Position numbers and translations under genes: made by a program. Shown here in pieces: positions 48,884 through 57,860 of a stretch of DNA of 64,000 nucleotides (position 1 is the first letter of the stretch; each line of letters opens with the position of its first letter). Below the pieces are notes generated by a model. The model searched no databases and was not told the DNA's origin. It saw only the letters and a list, made by a program, of their open reading frames with translations. Source of the DNA: Adhaeribacter rhizoryzae (GTDB taxonomy: Bacteria; Bacteroidota; Bacteroidia; Cytophagales; Hymenobacteraceae); NCBI RefSeq assembly GCF_008629685.1, contig NZ_VWSF01000013.1, forward strand, positions 62,001-126,000. Reading direction: 5' to 3'.

Positions 48884-50074
48884 ATGAAAAAGAAACCTTT
48901 ACTGTTATCTCTGCTAATAGCTTTTACGAGCTTTCAAGTTGCTGCCCAGCATACCGACTCGGTTGCTGTAACTACTACTCCCGAAGCAACTCCGGCAACC
49001 GGCGCCTTATCTATAAATGGCTACGTAGATGCTTATTATTTTAATAACTTTAATAACCCGCAATCGGGCTTAAACCGGGGCCGCATTTTTGATTTGCCAA
49101 CCAATACTTTTTCTTTAGGTTTAGTACAAACCATGTTTACGTATACTTACGGTAAATCAAAAGTAGTTGCCGATTTAACGTACGGTCCTAATGCCGATTT
49201 GGGAAACTTTGGTAACTACCGCAGTTTAAATACCAACCAGGATAATATTACTTCTTCTTCGTTTGCTATTAAACAAGCTTATTTAAGCTACAACATTACC
49301 GATAAATTAGCTTTTACGATTGGGCAATACGGAACCCACATTGGTTACGAGCTGATAGATGCGCCGCTAAATTTTAACTATAGTTTATCTTATTTGTTTG
49401 GCAACGGCCCTTTTTACCACACCGGGGCTAAATTTGATTATGCTGTAAACGATAAACTGGGCCTGATGGTGGGCGTGGTGAATGGCTGGGATATGCTCAT
49501 GGATTTAAATAAACAAAAATCAGTTACTGCCCAGGTGCACCTGGCGCCGGTAGAAGGTTTTCATATTTACGCCAACTATATTGGTGGCGATGAGCACGAT
49601 GGCAAATCATACTTTGGCTCTATTAAAGGTTCCCGTACTAATTTATGGGATTTAACTACTTCTTTCCAGGCTTCCGATAAAGTTAAATTTGGTGTAAATG
49701 CTGCTTATGGGGCTTATTCTACCGGGGCAAAAATAGTAGACGATACCGACCCGTATTCAGAAGATGCTACCTGGAAAGGCGGAGCTGTTTACCTGAACTT
49801 TGCAGCTTCTGATAAATTTGGACTGGGCTTCCGGGCCGAGCGTTTTGAAGACCCAAGCGGCGTGCGTTACTTTGGCCCTTTTAAAGGCAATGAATTTACT
49901 TTAACCGGCGATATTAAATTAGCCGACGGACATTTTAACCTGAAACCAGAACTTAGAATTGATACCGCAAAAGATAAATATTTTGAAGATACCAATGGCA
50001 ACCTGACCAAAAAATCGCAGGTAACTATAGGTGCCGCCTTTATCTATACTTTCGATTTTACACCTGGTAAATAA
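48884..50074 (+). CDS. outer membrane porin, beta-barrel BBP2-like family
   Basis: Protein of 396 residues with a signal peptide (cleavage after VAAQ, residue 22). A short Thr/Pro-rich stretch precedes GALSINGYVDAYYFNNF, after which amphipathic strands alternate with Gly/Asn/Asp-rich turns to the terminal FIYTFDFTPGK. This matches the outer-membrane porin family of Bacteroidota labelled OmpL-like or BBP2. It probably forms a channel for small solutes. A TACATTTG box lies 130 bp upstream, and a palindromic repeat and a terminator follow. Confidence 0.85.
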   Translation: MKKKPLLLSLLIAFTSFQVAAQHTDSVAVTTTPEATPATGALSINGYVDAYYFNNFNNPQSGLNRGRIFDLPTNTFSLGLVQTMFTYTYGKSKVVADLTYGPNADLGNFGNYRSLNTNQDNITSSSFAIKQAYLSYNITDKLAFTIGQYGTHIGYELIDAPLNFNYSLSYLFGNGPFYHTGAKFDYAVNDKLGLMVGVVNGWDMLMDLNKQKSVTAQVHLAPVEGFHIYANYIGGDEHDGKSYFGSIKGSRTNLWDLTTSFQASDKVKFGVNAAYGAYSTGAKIVDDTDPYSEDATWKGGAVYLNFAASDKFGLGFRAERFEDPSGVRYFGPFKGNEFTLTGDIKLADGHFNLKPELRIDTAKDKYFEDTNGNLTKKSQVTIGAAFIYTFDFTPGK

Positions 50075-50132
50075 TGCCAAAATAATATTTATTAAGCGAA
50101 ACCAGCACTGCACTTAAGTGTACATTATTGTA

Positions 50133-50206
50133 GTCATCCTGAGCTTTTCGAAGGATCTATAACAGCATTAAATAATTATTAGATCCTTTGAAAAGCTCAG
50201 GAGGAC
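50133..50206. repeat. CCTGAGC-type palindromic intergenic repeat
   Basis: The left arm (50133-50158; GTCATCCTGAGCTTTTCGAA then GGATCT) and right arm (50181-50206; AGATCCTTTGAAAAGCTCAG then GAGGAC) match at 24 of 26 positions as inverted repeats around a 22-nt AT-rich loop. This word family is a familiar dispersed repeat in many bacterial genomes. Confidence 0.75.
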
Positions 50207-50265
50207 CGCAATAGCTTAAGCGCATTAACCAATTGATATTATTATAATACGAATGTTAAATCTGT

Positions 50266-50306
50266 AAGCTCCCGGTTTCTGGTTAATTACCGGAAACCGG
50301 GAGCTT
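50266..50306. terminator. bidirectional terminator between porin and haemoglobin genes
   Basis: AAGCTCCCGGTTTC pairs exactly with GAAACCGGGAGCTT around a 13-nt loop; the plus strand runs into TTTTTT just at the stop codon of the haemoglobin gene. Confidence 0.88.
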
Positions 50307-50308
50307 TT

Positions 50309-50704
50309 TTATTTAGCGGCTACGCCAATAGCCGCGGGCATTAAACCTAATCTTACCTGGAAAACGGTGGCAATATTTAAAGCTTTGCTTTTAGCTTCGT
50401 CGGCTAAAACACCAGTAAAATCTGCGTCTACAGTTTTATTAAACAAGTGCAGCCATTGCGCAAAATGCTCGGCGCGCAAATTTAAAGTAGTGTGTTTCGG
50501 GAACGGAAAACCTTTGTAAACGGCTTTACCAAAAAGTAAGGTCTCCCAGAAATCGTACATATTGGGCAAATGCTTGGGCCAATTTACCTGTGCCTGATCG
50601 TTAAATATTGGGCTGAGCATGGGATCGTTGTTTACCCGGTCGTAAAACTTATCAACCAACAACTCTATTTCGGGCCGTCCTTTAATTTCTATTCTGTTTT
50701 CCAT
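50309..50704 (-). CDS. group III truncated haemoglobin
   Basis: Small 2-over-2 globin of 131 residues. LLVDKFYDRVNNDPMLSPIF, FWETLLFG and the haem-contact segment LRAEHFAQWLHLF with the proximal His match group III (trHbP) proteins. The role is suggested to be oxygen, NO or peroxide handling under low oxygen. It is divergent from ccoI (241 bp between starts), a pairing that suggests shared microaerobic regulation; a binding site is not visible. Confidence 0.9.
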   Translation of the reverse strand: MENRIEIKGRPEIELLVDKFYDRVNNDPMLSPIFNDQAQVNWPKHLPNMYDFWETLLFGKAVYKGFPFPKHTTLNLRAEHFAQWLHLFNKTVDADFTGVLADEAKSKALNIATVFQVRLGLMPAAIGVAAK

Positions 50705-50944
50705 GTAACCTGTTTTCTATTTTTATACCGGATGTCGCCAGCAAAAACCTGCTGCGATATTTAATCTTATGCTGAATATTGCTAATTCATGCTAATCCGG
50801 AGCTATTAAACAAAATCTTACCAAAACAAATTTCCGGTTTAACGGCTTTCTGCCACATGAGCAAAGTCATTGGTTGCGTTGATTTACCTCATCTACCGCC
50901 GGGCTAAGGGTTTGTAATATTGCATTTGCTTAAGGAGAAAACCC

Positions 50945-53413
50945 ATGCAAGTTACGGCTTCAACCCAAATAAAAGAGCATTGCTACCATTGCGGCGATGA
51001 ATGTACCACCACTCCAATATATGCCGAGGAAAAAGCATTTTGCTGTACCGGCTGTAAATCGGTATACGAATTGTTGTACGCCAATAACCTGTGTACCTAT
51101 TATAACCTCGAAGCCGGCGAGAAACCGGGCGTAACCGTAACCGATGAAGCAGTAGATTTAAATAAATTTTCTTACCTCGACGAAGAGGTGGTGCTGGGGC
51201 AGTTGCTAAGTTTTAAAGACAATTCGCTGCATAAAGTCCTTTTCCAGATACCGGGCATGCACTGCAGTTCCTGCATTTGGCTCCTCGAAAATTTATTTAA
51301 GCTCGATGCGGGCATTATTCAGTCCAGGGTTAATTTTCTGCGGAAAGAAATTAGCATCTCGTACAACCCGGCCAGAACCAAATTAAGTGCTATTGTAACT
51401 TTACTGCACAAAATTGGCTATGCGCCCACCCTTAACCTCGATAATTTATCGGGAAAGAAAAAGAAGAAAGATTATTCCATATTTATCCGGTTGGGCCTTA
51501 CCGGCTTTTGCTTTGGCAATATTATGTTGCTGAGTTTCCCGGATTATTTTTCACTTACCGATGAAGTGAACCGCGAACTTGGTTCTTTTTTCGGGTACCT
51601 GAATATTTTAGTCAGTCTGCCGGTTTTACTGTACGGTGCGCCGGTATTTTTTAAATCGGCCTTACAAGGTTTAAAACAAAAACACATTAACCTCGATGTG
51701 CCCATTAGCTTAGGTTTGCTTTCGTTGTTCCTGGTTAGTTTGTACGATATTTTTACAGCTAATGGCCCGGGCTTCCTCGATTCGTTTACCGGCCTGGTAT
51801 TTTTTATGCTGATTGGCAAATACGTGCAGCAGCGTACTTACGATGCTTTGGAGTTTGACCGGGATTATAAATCTTATTTCCCAATTTCGGTTACCACGCT
51901 GGAGAAAGGTGTAGAAAAAATAATATCGGTCAAAGAACTGGTGCCGGGTAAACGCATCCGCATCCGCAACCAGGAACTGGTGCCCGCCGATGCCATTTTG
52001 TTAAGCGGCCAAGCTTTTATCGATTATAGCTTCGTTTCCGGCGAATCGGTGCCGGTGCCCAAAGTAGTCGGAGAAATAATTTACGCGGGCGGGCGGCAAA
52101 CCGGCGAAAGCATTCAGCTGGAAGTGATAAAAGATGTTTCGCAGAGTTATTTAACCCAGCTCTGGAACAACGATATTTTCCGGAAAGAAAGTAGTTACGC
52201 CAGCTTTGGGACTTATGCGCACAACGTAGGTAAATATTTTATCTCGGTTACCTTACTTATTGCTTTGGGTGCATTAATTTATTGGGTGCCCCGCGACCAC
52301 GATATGGCCATAAAAGCTTTTACCTCGGTGTTGGTTATTGCTTGCCCTTGTGCTTTGTCGTTGTCTACGCCGTTTACGCTATCTAACGTGCTGCGCATTT
52401 TTGGCAAGCACAAATTTTACCTAAAAAACGGTGAGGTAGCCGAAAATCTGGCCAAAGCCGATACCATTGTTTTTGATAAAACCGGCACTTTAACCGTCAG
52501 CAACCAAACCGATGTAACCTACCACGGCGAGTCCTTAACTGCTTACCAACAGGAATTAGTAAAATCGGTATTGCAGCACTCAACGCATCCATTAAGTCAG
52601 CGGGTTTACGAATCGTTAATGGGGGCGGTTAAACCGGTAGCAAACTTTAAAGAACTGGCAGGCAAAGGCGTAGAAGGGGAGGTAAATGAAATACTTGTAC
52701 GGGTTGGCTCTGTATCTTTTGCGGGCAATAAATACCAGCAGGCAAATCGGACGAACCGCGAAACCAGTGTTTATGTGCAAATTGGGGAAGAACAACCGGG
52801 CTACTTTGTTTTTGGCAACCATTACCGCGAAGGTTTAGCAGCATTAATCCGGGAACTACGCAAAACCAAAATGCTGGCCGTATTATCCGGCGACAACGAT
52901 GCAGAGAAAAGCAACTTACAACTGCTTTTCGGCGAAGATTCCGATTTATTGTTCAACCAATCACCTTCCGATAAACTGGCTTACATCGAAAACCTGAAAA
53001 AAGAAGGTCGGCGGGTAATTATGGTAGGCGATGGGCTGAACGATGCCGGTGCTTTAAAAATGAGCGACGCTGGTATTTCGGTAACCGATACCGTAAATGG
53101 TTTTTCGCCGGGCTGCGATGCCATTCTGGATTCTGGTAGTTTTAGCCGGTTAGCAGATTTTCTGCGGTTTACGCAAAACAGTTTGCGGGTAATTTTATTT
53201 AGCTTCGGCGTATCTTTTATTTACAACATTATTGGTTTAACCTTGGCTGTAATGGGCAAATTCTCCCCGGTAATTTCGGCTATCCTCATGCCAATTAGTT
53301 CTATTAGTGTGGTACTGGCCGCCGTAATTGGCGTGCGCATTGTAGCCTGGCGCATGGGTTTAACCCGAGCAAACAAAACAAAATATTCAACCATTAATGC
53401 TTTACCCGTATGA
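50945..53413 (+). CDS. ccoI: copper-transporting P-type ATPase for cbb3 oxidase assembly (CcoI/FixI)
   Basis: P1B-type ATPase of 822 residues. The N-terminal CYHCGDEC and FCCTGCKSVYELLY form the CcoI-specific cysteine-rich domain, followed by a heavy-metal-associated domain (GMHCSSCIWLLENL). Eight membrane helices contain the C467-P-C469 transport motif. D511-KTGTLT is the phosphorylation site and VGDGLNDAGAL the hinge. It supplies copper to cbb3-type cytochrome oxidase. A true Shine-Dalgarno (AAGGAG, 7 nt before ATG) is rare in this phylum. The stop overlaps ccoS by four bases. Confidence 0.92.
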   Translation: MQVTASTQIKEHCYHCGDECTTTPIYAEEKAFCCTGCKSVYELLYANNLCTYYNLEAGEKPGVTVTDEAVDLNKFSYLDEEVVLGQLLSFKDNSLHKVLFQIPGMHCSSCIWLLENLFKLDAGIIQSRVNFLRKEISISYNPARTKLSAIVTLLHKIGYAPTLNLDNLSGKKKKKDYSIFIRLGLTGFCFGNIMLLSFPDYFSLTDEVNRELGSFFGYLNILVSLPVLLYGAPVFFKSALQGLKQKHINLDVPISLGLLSLFLVSLYDIFTANGPGFLDSFTGLVFFMLIGKYVQQRTYDALEFDRDYKSYFPISVTTLEKGVEKIISVKELVPGKRIRIRNQELVPADAILLSGQAFIDYSFVSGESVPVPKVVGEIIYAGGRQTGESIQLEVIKDVSQSYLTQLWNNDIFRKESSYASFGTYAHNVGKYFISVTLLIALGALIYWVPRDHDMAIKAFTSVLVIACPCALSLSTPFTLSNVLRIFGKHKFYLKNGEVAENLAKADTIVFDKTGTLTVSNQTDVTYHGESLTAYQQELVKSVLQHSTHPLSQRVYESLMGAVKPVANFKELAGKGVEGEVNEILVRVGSVSFAGNKYQQANRTNRETSVYVQIGEEQPGYFVFGNHYREGLAALIRELRKTKMLAVLSGDNDAEKSNLQLLFGEDSDLLFNQSPSDKLAYIENLKKEGRRVIMVGDGLNDAGALKMSDAGISVTDTVNGFSPGCDAILDSGSFSRLADFLRFTQNSLRVILFSFGVSFIYNIIGLTLAVMGKFSPVISAILMPISSISVVLAAVIGVRIVAWRMGLTRANKTKYSTINALPV

Positions 53414-53574
53414 CCATTATTTATTTATTAATTGCCATAAGCCTTACCGTTGCGGTCATATTTTTAAGCTCTTTTTTGTGGGCAGTTAAATCCGGACAAT
53501 ACGAAGATGATTACACCCCATCGGTACGGATTTTATTTGAAGAAGAAAAAGAAGAGCAACCGCATCAAAATTAA
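53410..53574 (+). CDS. ccoS: cbb3-type cytochrome oxidase assembly protein CcoS
   Basis: A 54-residue protein starting MTIIYLLIAISLTVAVIFLS, a single membrane helix, followed by the CcoS hallmark FLWAVKSGQYEDDYTPSVRI and an acidic tail. It overlaps the ccoI stop as ATGA, so translation is coupled. In related genomes ccoNOP and ccoG follow; here a strong terminator follows instead. The assembly role (maturation of heme and copper centres in CcoN) is known from other bacteria. Confidence 0.9.
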   Translation: MTIIYLLIAISLTVAVIFLSSFLWAVKSGQYEDDYTPSVRILFEEEKEEQPHQN

Positions 53575-53620
53575 ATTAGGTTCGGTTGCCCGAAGAGTAA
53601 CTGCTGTTGTTAAAGTATAG

Positions 53621-53667
53621 CATAAAAAAGAAAGCCCAACTTAATTAGTCGGGCTTTCTTTTTTATG
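53621..53667. terminator. 17-bp bidirectional terminator
   Basis: CATAAAAAAGAAAGCCC pairs with its exact complement around a 13-nt loop, between ccoS and the convergent desaturase gene. Confidence 0.93.
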
Positions 53668-53704
53668 TATTTAATATATTATCCGGATTGTTACACTTAA
53701 GCTT

Positions 53705-54817
53705 TTATCCGATGGCTGTGTTCCAATCGGGGAGGCGGCCAAACCGGTGCAAGGTAGCTAAATGCGATTTAAGGGCTTGCCCGAAAGTAGGGTTAACCAT
53801 GTACGGAATATTAAACTCCGCCGCCGTTTCTTTTACAATGCTGGAAATATTGGGGTAATGTACATGGCAAATCCGCGGAAATAAATGGTGTTCTATCTGG
53901 TAGTTCAGGCCGCCTACGTACCAGCCAATAAATTTATTATCCGGCGAAAAATTAACCGTGGTATTTATTTGGTGTATCGCCCAGTCGTTTTCAATGTTGC
54001 CTTCGCTGTTGGGCAGCGGGTGGCTAGTGCCTTCTACGGTGTGGGCCAACTGAAATACCACCGTTAAAATAATGCCGGCGGTAAAGTGCATCAGCAAGAA
54101 ACCAACCAAAACCTGAACAAAAGGAATATTAAAGAAATAAATAGGCACGCCAAATATTACCAAAAAGTAAAAGATTTTACTTGCTGCTATTTTAAGTACC
54201 GTTATAATGTTTTCTTTTTTAGTCTGCGGATTTACACCTTTTTTGGTAAACTGAATAAATTGAATGGCATCTTTGGCCAGCACCCAATATAAAGTAAGCA
54301 AGCCGTAAAAGAAGAAAGCGTAAATATATTGTAATTGGTGGTATTTTTTTACCAATGTATGCGGCGAAAACCGCAGCACCAACCGGTCTTGAATATCTTC
54401 GTCGAGGTGCGCAATATTAGTGTAAGTATGGTGCAGAATATTGTGTTGCAATTTCCAGTTAAACACCGAACCGCCTACTAAATTAAGGCTGTGCCCCACC
54501 AGGTAATTTACCGTTTTGTTTTCGGAATAAGCGCCGTGGTTGGCATCGTGCATAATGCTCATGCCAATACCGGCTATGCCTAAGCCCATAATAAACCAAA
54601 GCAGCAAACTTATACCCCAACCCGGCTGAAACATTAAAAGCAACACAAATGGCAAAGCATAAGTAAGCAGCAAAACAATGGTTTTTAAAACCATGCTGCC
54701 GTTGGCATGCCTCGAAATTTGCTGATCAGCAAAATACTGATCTACTCTTTTTTTCAGGGTAGGGTAAAAACTACTTTTATTCGGATTAGTAAATTTTACA
54801 CGTTTGGTGGTTTGCAT
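53705..54817 (-). CDS. membrane fatty acid desaturase (acyl-CoA/acyl-lipid type)
   Basis: Di-iron integral-membrane desaturase of 370 residues. The three His boxes are HDANHGAYS, HNILHHTYTN and QIEHHLFPRICH, the last with Gln in place of the first His as in front-end (delta-6-like) desaturases. Four to six membrane helices surround them. There is no fused cytochrome b5. It should introduce a double bond into membrane acyl chains, helpful at low temperature; position is not predictable. It is a single gene preceded by a long AT-rich region. Confidence 0.92.
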   Translation of the reverse strand: MQTTKRVKFTNPNKSSFYPTLKKRVDQYFADQQISRHANGSMVLKTIVLLLTYALPFVLLLMFQPGWGISLLLWFIMGLGIAGIGMSIMHDANHGAYSENKTVNYLVGHSLNLVGGSVFNWKLQHNILHHTYTNIAHLDEDIQDRLVLRFSPHTLVKKYHQLQYIYAFFFYGLLTLYWVLAKDAIQFIQFTKKGVNPQTKKENIITVLKIAASKIFYFLVIFGVPIYFFNIPFVQVLVGFLLMHFTAGIILTVVFQLAHTVEGTSHPLPNSEGNIENDWAIHQINTTVNFSPDNKFIGWYVGGLNYQIEHHLFPRICHVHYPNISSIVKETAAEFNIPYMVNPTFGQALKSHLATLHRFGRLPDWNTAIG

Positions 54818-55412
54818 ATAAACAGAAATAAATATACTGAAGAAAGAGAGCGGGATGGTTCAGGAAAAAAAATCCTGTAAGCAGCTCGCTTTCCAAAACT
54901 AAATAATTATTACCAATAAATACGTAATAGTTAGTTAATTATACTTAGATAACCCGCTTGTGTATATAACAGTTCAATCCATTTACAACGAGAGGTCGGG
55001 TGCACAAAAAATTAATTAACCTAAATTATGTAAATCTATCATGAAATTTAGGAGATAAAATTTCTAACTGCCAAGTAATTAAATTTCTTTTAACAGGTTT
55101 AGCTATTGCAAATGAAGATTAATAACCAACCGGATCGGCTACAATTAAAATAATTGATTTATAATTACGGATTATACCCGCAAACTTCTGATAAAAAAGC
55201 CAGTCTAAACGTTATGCCTTAACAATAATTACCTTAGAATATTGAATTGAAAATATAATAATAAAACTATTGTGTATTTAATTGTTTTTCTATTATTAAC
55301 GGAATATTGTGTAAATATTATAATACAATAAGGTTGTTAATGAAAATTTAACATTTAATTACGGTTACTTTTTTTGTTCCTGCGTATTAAGCTCAGAACA
55401 ACTTTAAATAAT
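54818..55412. other. AT-rich intergenic region
   Basis: About 595 bp upstream of two divergent genes. No ORF, repeat or RNA structure I can support. It should hold the desaturase promoter. Confidence 0.5.
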
Positions 55413-55652
55413 ATGAACAATTTAGAAAAATTAACACCTCTATTAACCGAAGTAGAAGAAATTAAAAAGCTGCGGCAACTGGTAGCCGATTTTAATCCGG
55501 CGGACGGAAGCCTGGAAATAATATTTAACTTACCTGGTAATAAAAGTGTACGGGTGCCTATAAACAGCAAAGTTAAAATGCGCTTATTCTCGAAAGAAGT
55601 CCGTAATTACCTGGCCGAGGAACAATTACTAAGACAATGCAAAGAAGATTAA
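55413..55652 (+). CDS. small acidic protein of unknown function
   Basis: Not recognised. ATG at 55413 gives 79 residues; a TTG 13 codons upstream is less likely because the extension is unusual. The N-terminal half is a predicted helix (LTEVEEIKKLRQLVADF), followed by a beta-rich stretch (LEIIFNLPGNKSVRVPI) and a helical, charged end (VRNYLAEEQLLRQCKED). No signal peptide. It has its own terminator, so it is probably a real gene, possibly a small binding protein. Confidence 0.6.
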   Translation: MNNLEKLTPLLTEVEEIKKLRQLVADFNPADGSLEIIFNLPGNKSVRVPINSKVKMRLFSKEVRNYLAEEQLLRQCKED

Positions 55653-55692
55653 CGGGCTATGAAGTGTAAAATATTAATACCCGTATTTAAAT

Positions 55693-55727
55693 AAAGAAGG
55701 CTCTTACGAAAGAGCCTTCTTTGTTTT
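55693..55727 (+). terminator. terminator after the small acidic protein gene
   Basis: AAAGAAGGCTCTT pairs with AAGAGCCTTCTTT around a 4-nt loop, followed by GTTTTT. Confidence 0.9.
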
Positions 55728-55786
55728 TAACGCCTAATATTCAAAATATTATTTGCCAAAATATTCTGCAACAGCGTAAGTGATGG

Positions 55787-56827
55787 TTACAATAAAATAA
55801 TATTATGTTCCTGGCACTTTTCTACCAGGTCGTCGGGCCAGAGACTTGATTGTACTTCGCCGATATGGGCTTTTCTTAAAAAATACATGCACAACCTTGA
55901 TTGACCAATGCCGCCGCCAATAGTTTGGGGCAATTGGCCGTTCAGGAGCATCTGGTGCCATTGCAGGTTAGCGCGCTCTTCGCAACCAGCCAATGCCAAC
56001 TGCCGCAACAACGCTTCCTGGTTTACCCGAATTCCCATTGATGAAAGTTCGAAAGAACGATCTAGTAACGAATTCCAAACTACAATATCGCCGTTTAAAC
56101 CGTGGTAACCCGGTTCCGATTCGGTAGTCCAGTCATCGTAATCAGGTGCCCGGCCGTCGTGCTTTTGGCCGTTAGATAATTTTCCGCCAATGCCTATAAT
56201 AAATATGGCGCCAAATTCTTTAGCAGCGCGATCTTCGCGCTCCTTAGAAGTTAAATCCGGATATTGCCGGAGTAAATCTTCGGTATGAATAAAGGTAATA
56301 TTTTCAGGGAGTTGCGGTTCCAGTTCCGGGTATTCTTCCGAGAGCAAATATTCCGTTCTTTTCATTACGCCGTATAGCCGCTCTACAATTTTTTTCAGAA
56401 AATCCAGGTTGCGTTCTTCCGGTTGCATTACCCGTTCCCAATCCCACTGGTCCACGTACAGCGAATGAATATTATCTAAATCTTCGTCCGGCCGGATGGC
56501 GTTCATATCAGTATACAACCCAAAACCCGGCTTTATCTGGAGTTTTGCCAGCATCAGGCGTTTCCACTTTGCCAACGAGTGCACAATTTCGGCGTGAGTT
56601 TCCTGCATGTATTTTATCGGGAAGCTTACCGGTCTTTCTATTCCGTTCAGGTCATCGTTAATGCCGGTTCCTTTTAATACAAATAATGGCGCGGTAACCC
56701 GCCGCAAGCGTAACTCCGCCGATAATTGCCGCTCAAAAAAGTCTTTAGTCAGTTTTATGGCTTTCTCGGTACGGGCAAGATTAAGCAGCGGTTGGTATTG
56801 CTTCGGAATGTAAAGGTTTTGGCTCAT
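55787..56827 (-). CDS. asnA: aspartate-ammonia ligase (asparagine synthetase A)
   Basis: Makes asparagine from aspartate and ammonia using ATP. The start is set at ATG 56827 (protein begins SQNLYIPKQYQ after Met); a 14-codon extension is unlikely. Segments typical of AsnA: RLRRVTAPLFVL, GLYTDMNAIRPDEDLDNIHS, VDQWDWERV, DYDDW and IGGGIGQSRLCMYFL, the class II aminoacyl-tRNA-synthetase-like motif 3. At 346 residues it fits the family. It stands alone between terminators. Confidence 0.95.
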   Translation of the reverse strand: MSQNLYIPKQYQPLLNLARTEKAIKLTKDFFERQLSAELRLRRVTAPLFVLKGTGINDDLNGIERPVSFPIKYMQETHAEIVHSLAKWKRLMLAKLQIKPGFGLYTDMNAIRPDEDLDNIHSLYVDQWDWERVMQPEERNLDFLKKIVERLYGVMKRTEYLLSEEYPELEPQLPENITFIHTEDLLRQYPDLTSKEREDRAAKEFGAIFIIGIGGKLSNGQKHDGRAPDYDDWTTESEPGYHGLNGDIVVWNSLLDRSFELSSMGIRVNQEALLRQLALAGCEERANLQWHQMLLNGQLPQTIGGGIGQSRLCMYFLRKAHIGEVQSSLWPDDLVEKCQEHNIILL

Positions 56828-57146
56828 GCAATAAAAAGTAAATTCAAAAAATTTAGAATGAAAGGGCAATATAAAAAATAAGCGTTACCGTTTTATGTAA
56901 GGCAGCAAAAATTAGCTTTTGGGTTACGGTTTAATTTAAAAATATGGCGTTTGTCTGGTGAAATATTTAATATTTTAAGGCGTTTATGTTTTTTAAAATA
57001 TTTGAAAATGAACTGGTTAACTTGTAAGAAAGCGCAGGGTAATAGCCGAACAAGGCTGGTTGAAAATTTTTGGTTTAGTATTTGCTAAACTTTATTTCAA
57101 CATAGGAGCCTTTTTCCAAAATAAAAAAACGCAACATTCCACAACC

Positions 57147-57755
57147 ATGAAAAAAATTATTTTACTAGCGCTATTTACGTTTACCACCGGGATGGTGGCA
57201 CAAGCGCAAGTTGCTTTGGGTTTAAAAGCCGGGGCAAGTTCTTCGCAGGTCGATATTAAAAATATAAGAAGTTCGGTATCGGAGTTTAAGGCCGCCGACG
57301 ATATTACGGGCTACCATGCCGGTGCTTTTTTGCGCGTAAAGGCGGCGGGTATTATATTGCAACCCGAAGCTTATTTTACTTCTACAGGCGGCAAAGTTAA
57401 AGTAACCGATACTGACAACGGTACCAACGTGCAAACCGAAAAATTTACTTTCAACCGCTTGGATGTGCCTTTATTAATTGGATATAATTTCTTTAAAGTG
57501 GCGCGGGTGCAGGCAGGGCCGGTTGCGTCGATGCTGGTGAGCGGTAAATTTCAGGATCAGAAACTGGAAGATTATTTAAATAAATCGGACTGGGGCTGGC
57601 AAGCCGGCGTTGGGTTTGATATTGGCAACTTTACCGCTGACTTACGCTACGAAAACGTGAAGCGCGACTACACCAACAATACCCAAAATACCAGCTTCGA
57701 TATAGATAACCAGCAATTTATTTTAAGTTTAGGCTTTAAATTATTAGGTAAATAA
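57147..57755 (+). CDS. porin-family outer membrane beta-barrel protein
   Basis: Protein of 202 residues. ATG at 57147 gives the signal peptide MKKIILLALFTFTTGMVAQA; the longer ORF start would bury it. The mature part VALGLKAGASSSQVD continues as alternating strands to ILSLGFKLLGK. The architecture equals that of the beta-barrel protein at 13073-13666. Both belong to the PF13568-like group. The role is unknown; structural or small-molecule binding. Confidence 0.85.
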   Translation: MKKIILLALFTFTTGMVAQAQVALGLKAGASSSQVDIKNIRSSVSEFKAADDITGYHAGAFLRVKAAGIILQPEAYFTSTGGKVKVTDTDNGTNVQTEKFTFNRLDVPLLIGYNFFKVARVQAGPVASMLVSGKFQDQKLEDYLNKSDWGWQAGVGFDIGNFTADLRYENVKRDYTNNTQNTSFDIDNQQFILSLGFKLLGK

Positions 57756-57780
57756 TATTCTGTTCTGATTAGTAATACAA

Positions 57781-57821
57781 AACGCCCCGAAACCTACGCA
57801 TGGTTTTGGGGCGTTCTTTTT
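57781..57821. terminator. bidirectional terminator
   Basis: AACGCCCCGAAACC pairs with GGTTTTGGGGCGTT (one G-T pair) around TACGCAT and runs into CTTTTTT; it separates the beta-barrel gene from the convergent SDR gene. Confidence 0.88.
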
Positions 57822-57860
57822 TGCTTCAGTACAAAATAACTTCACGACCACATGGGTTAA

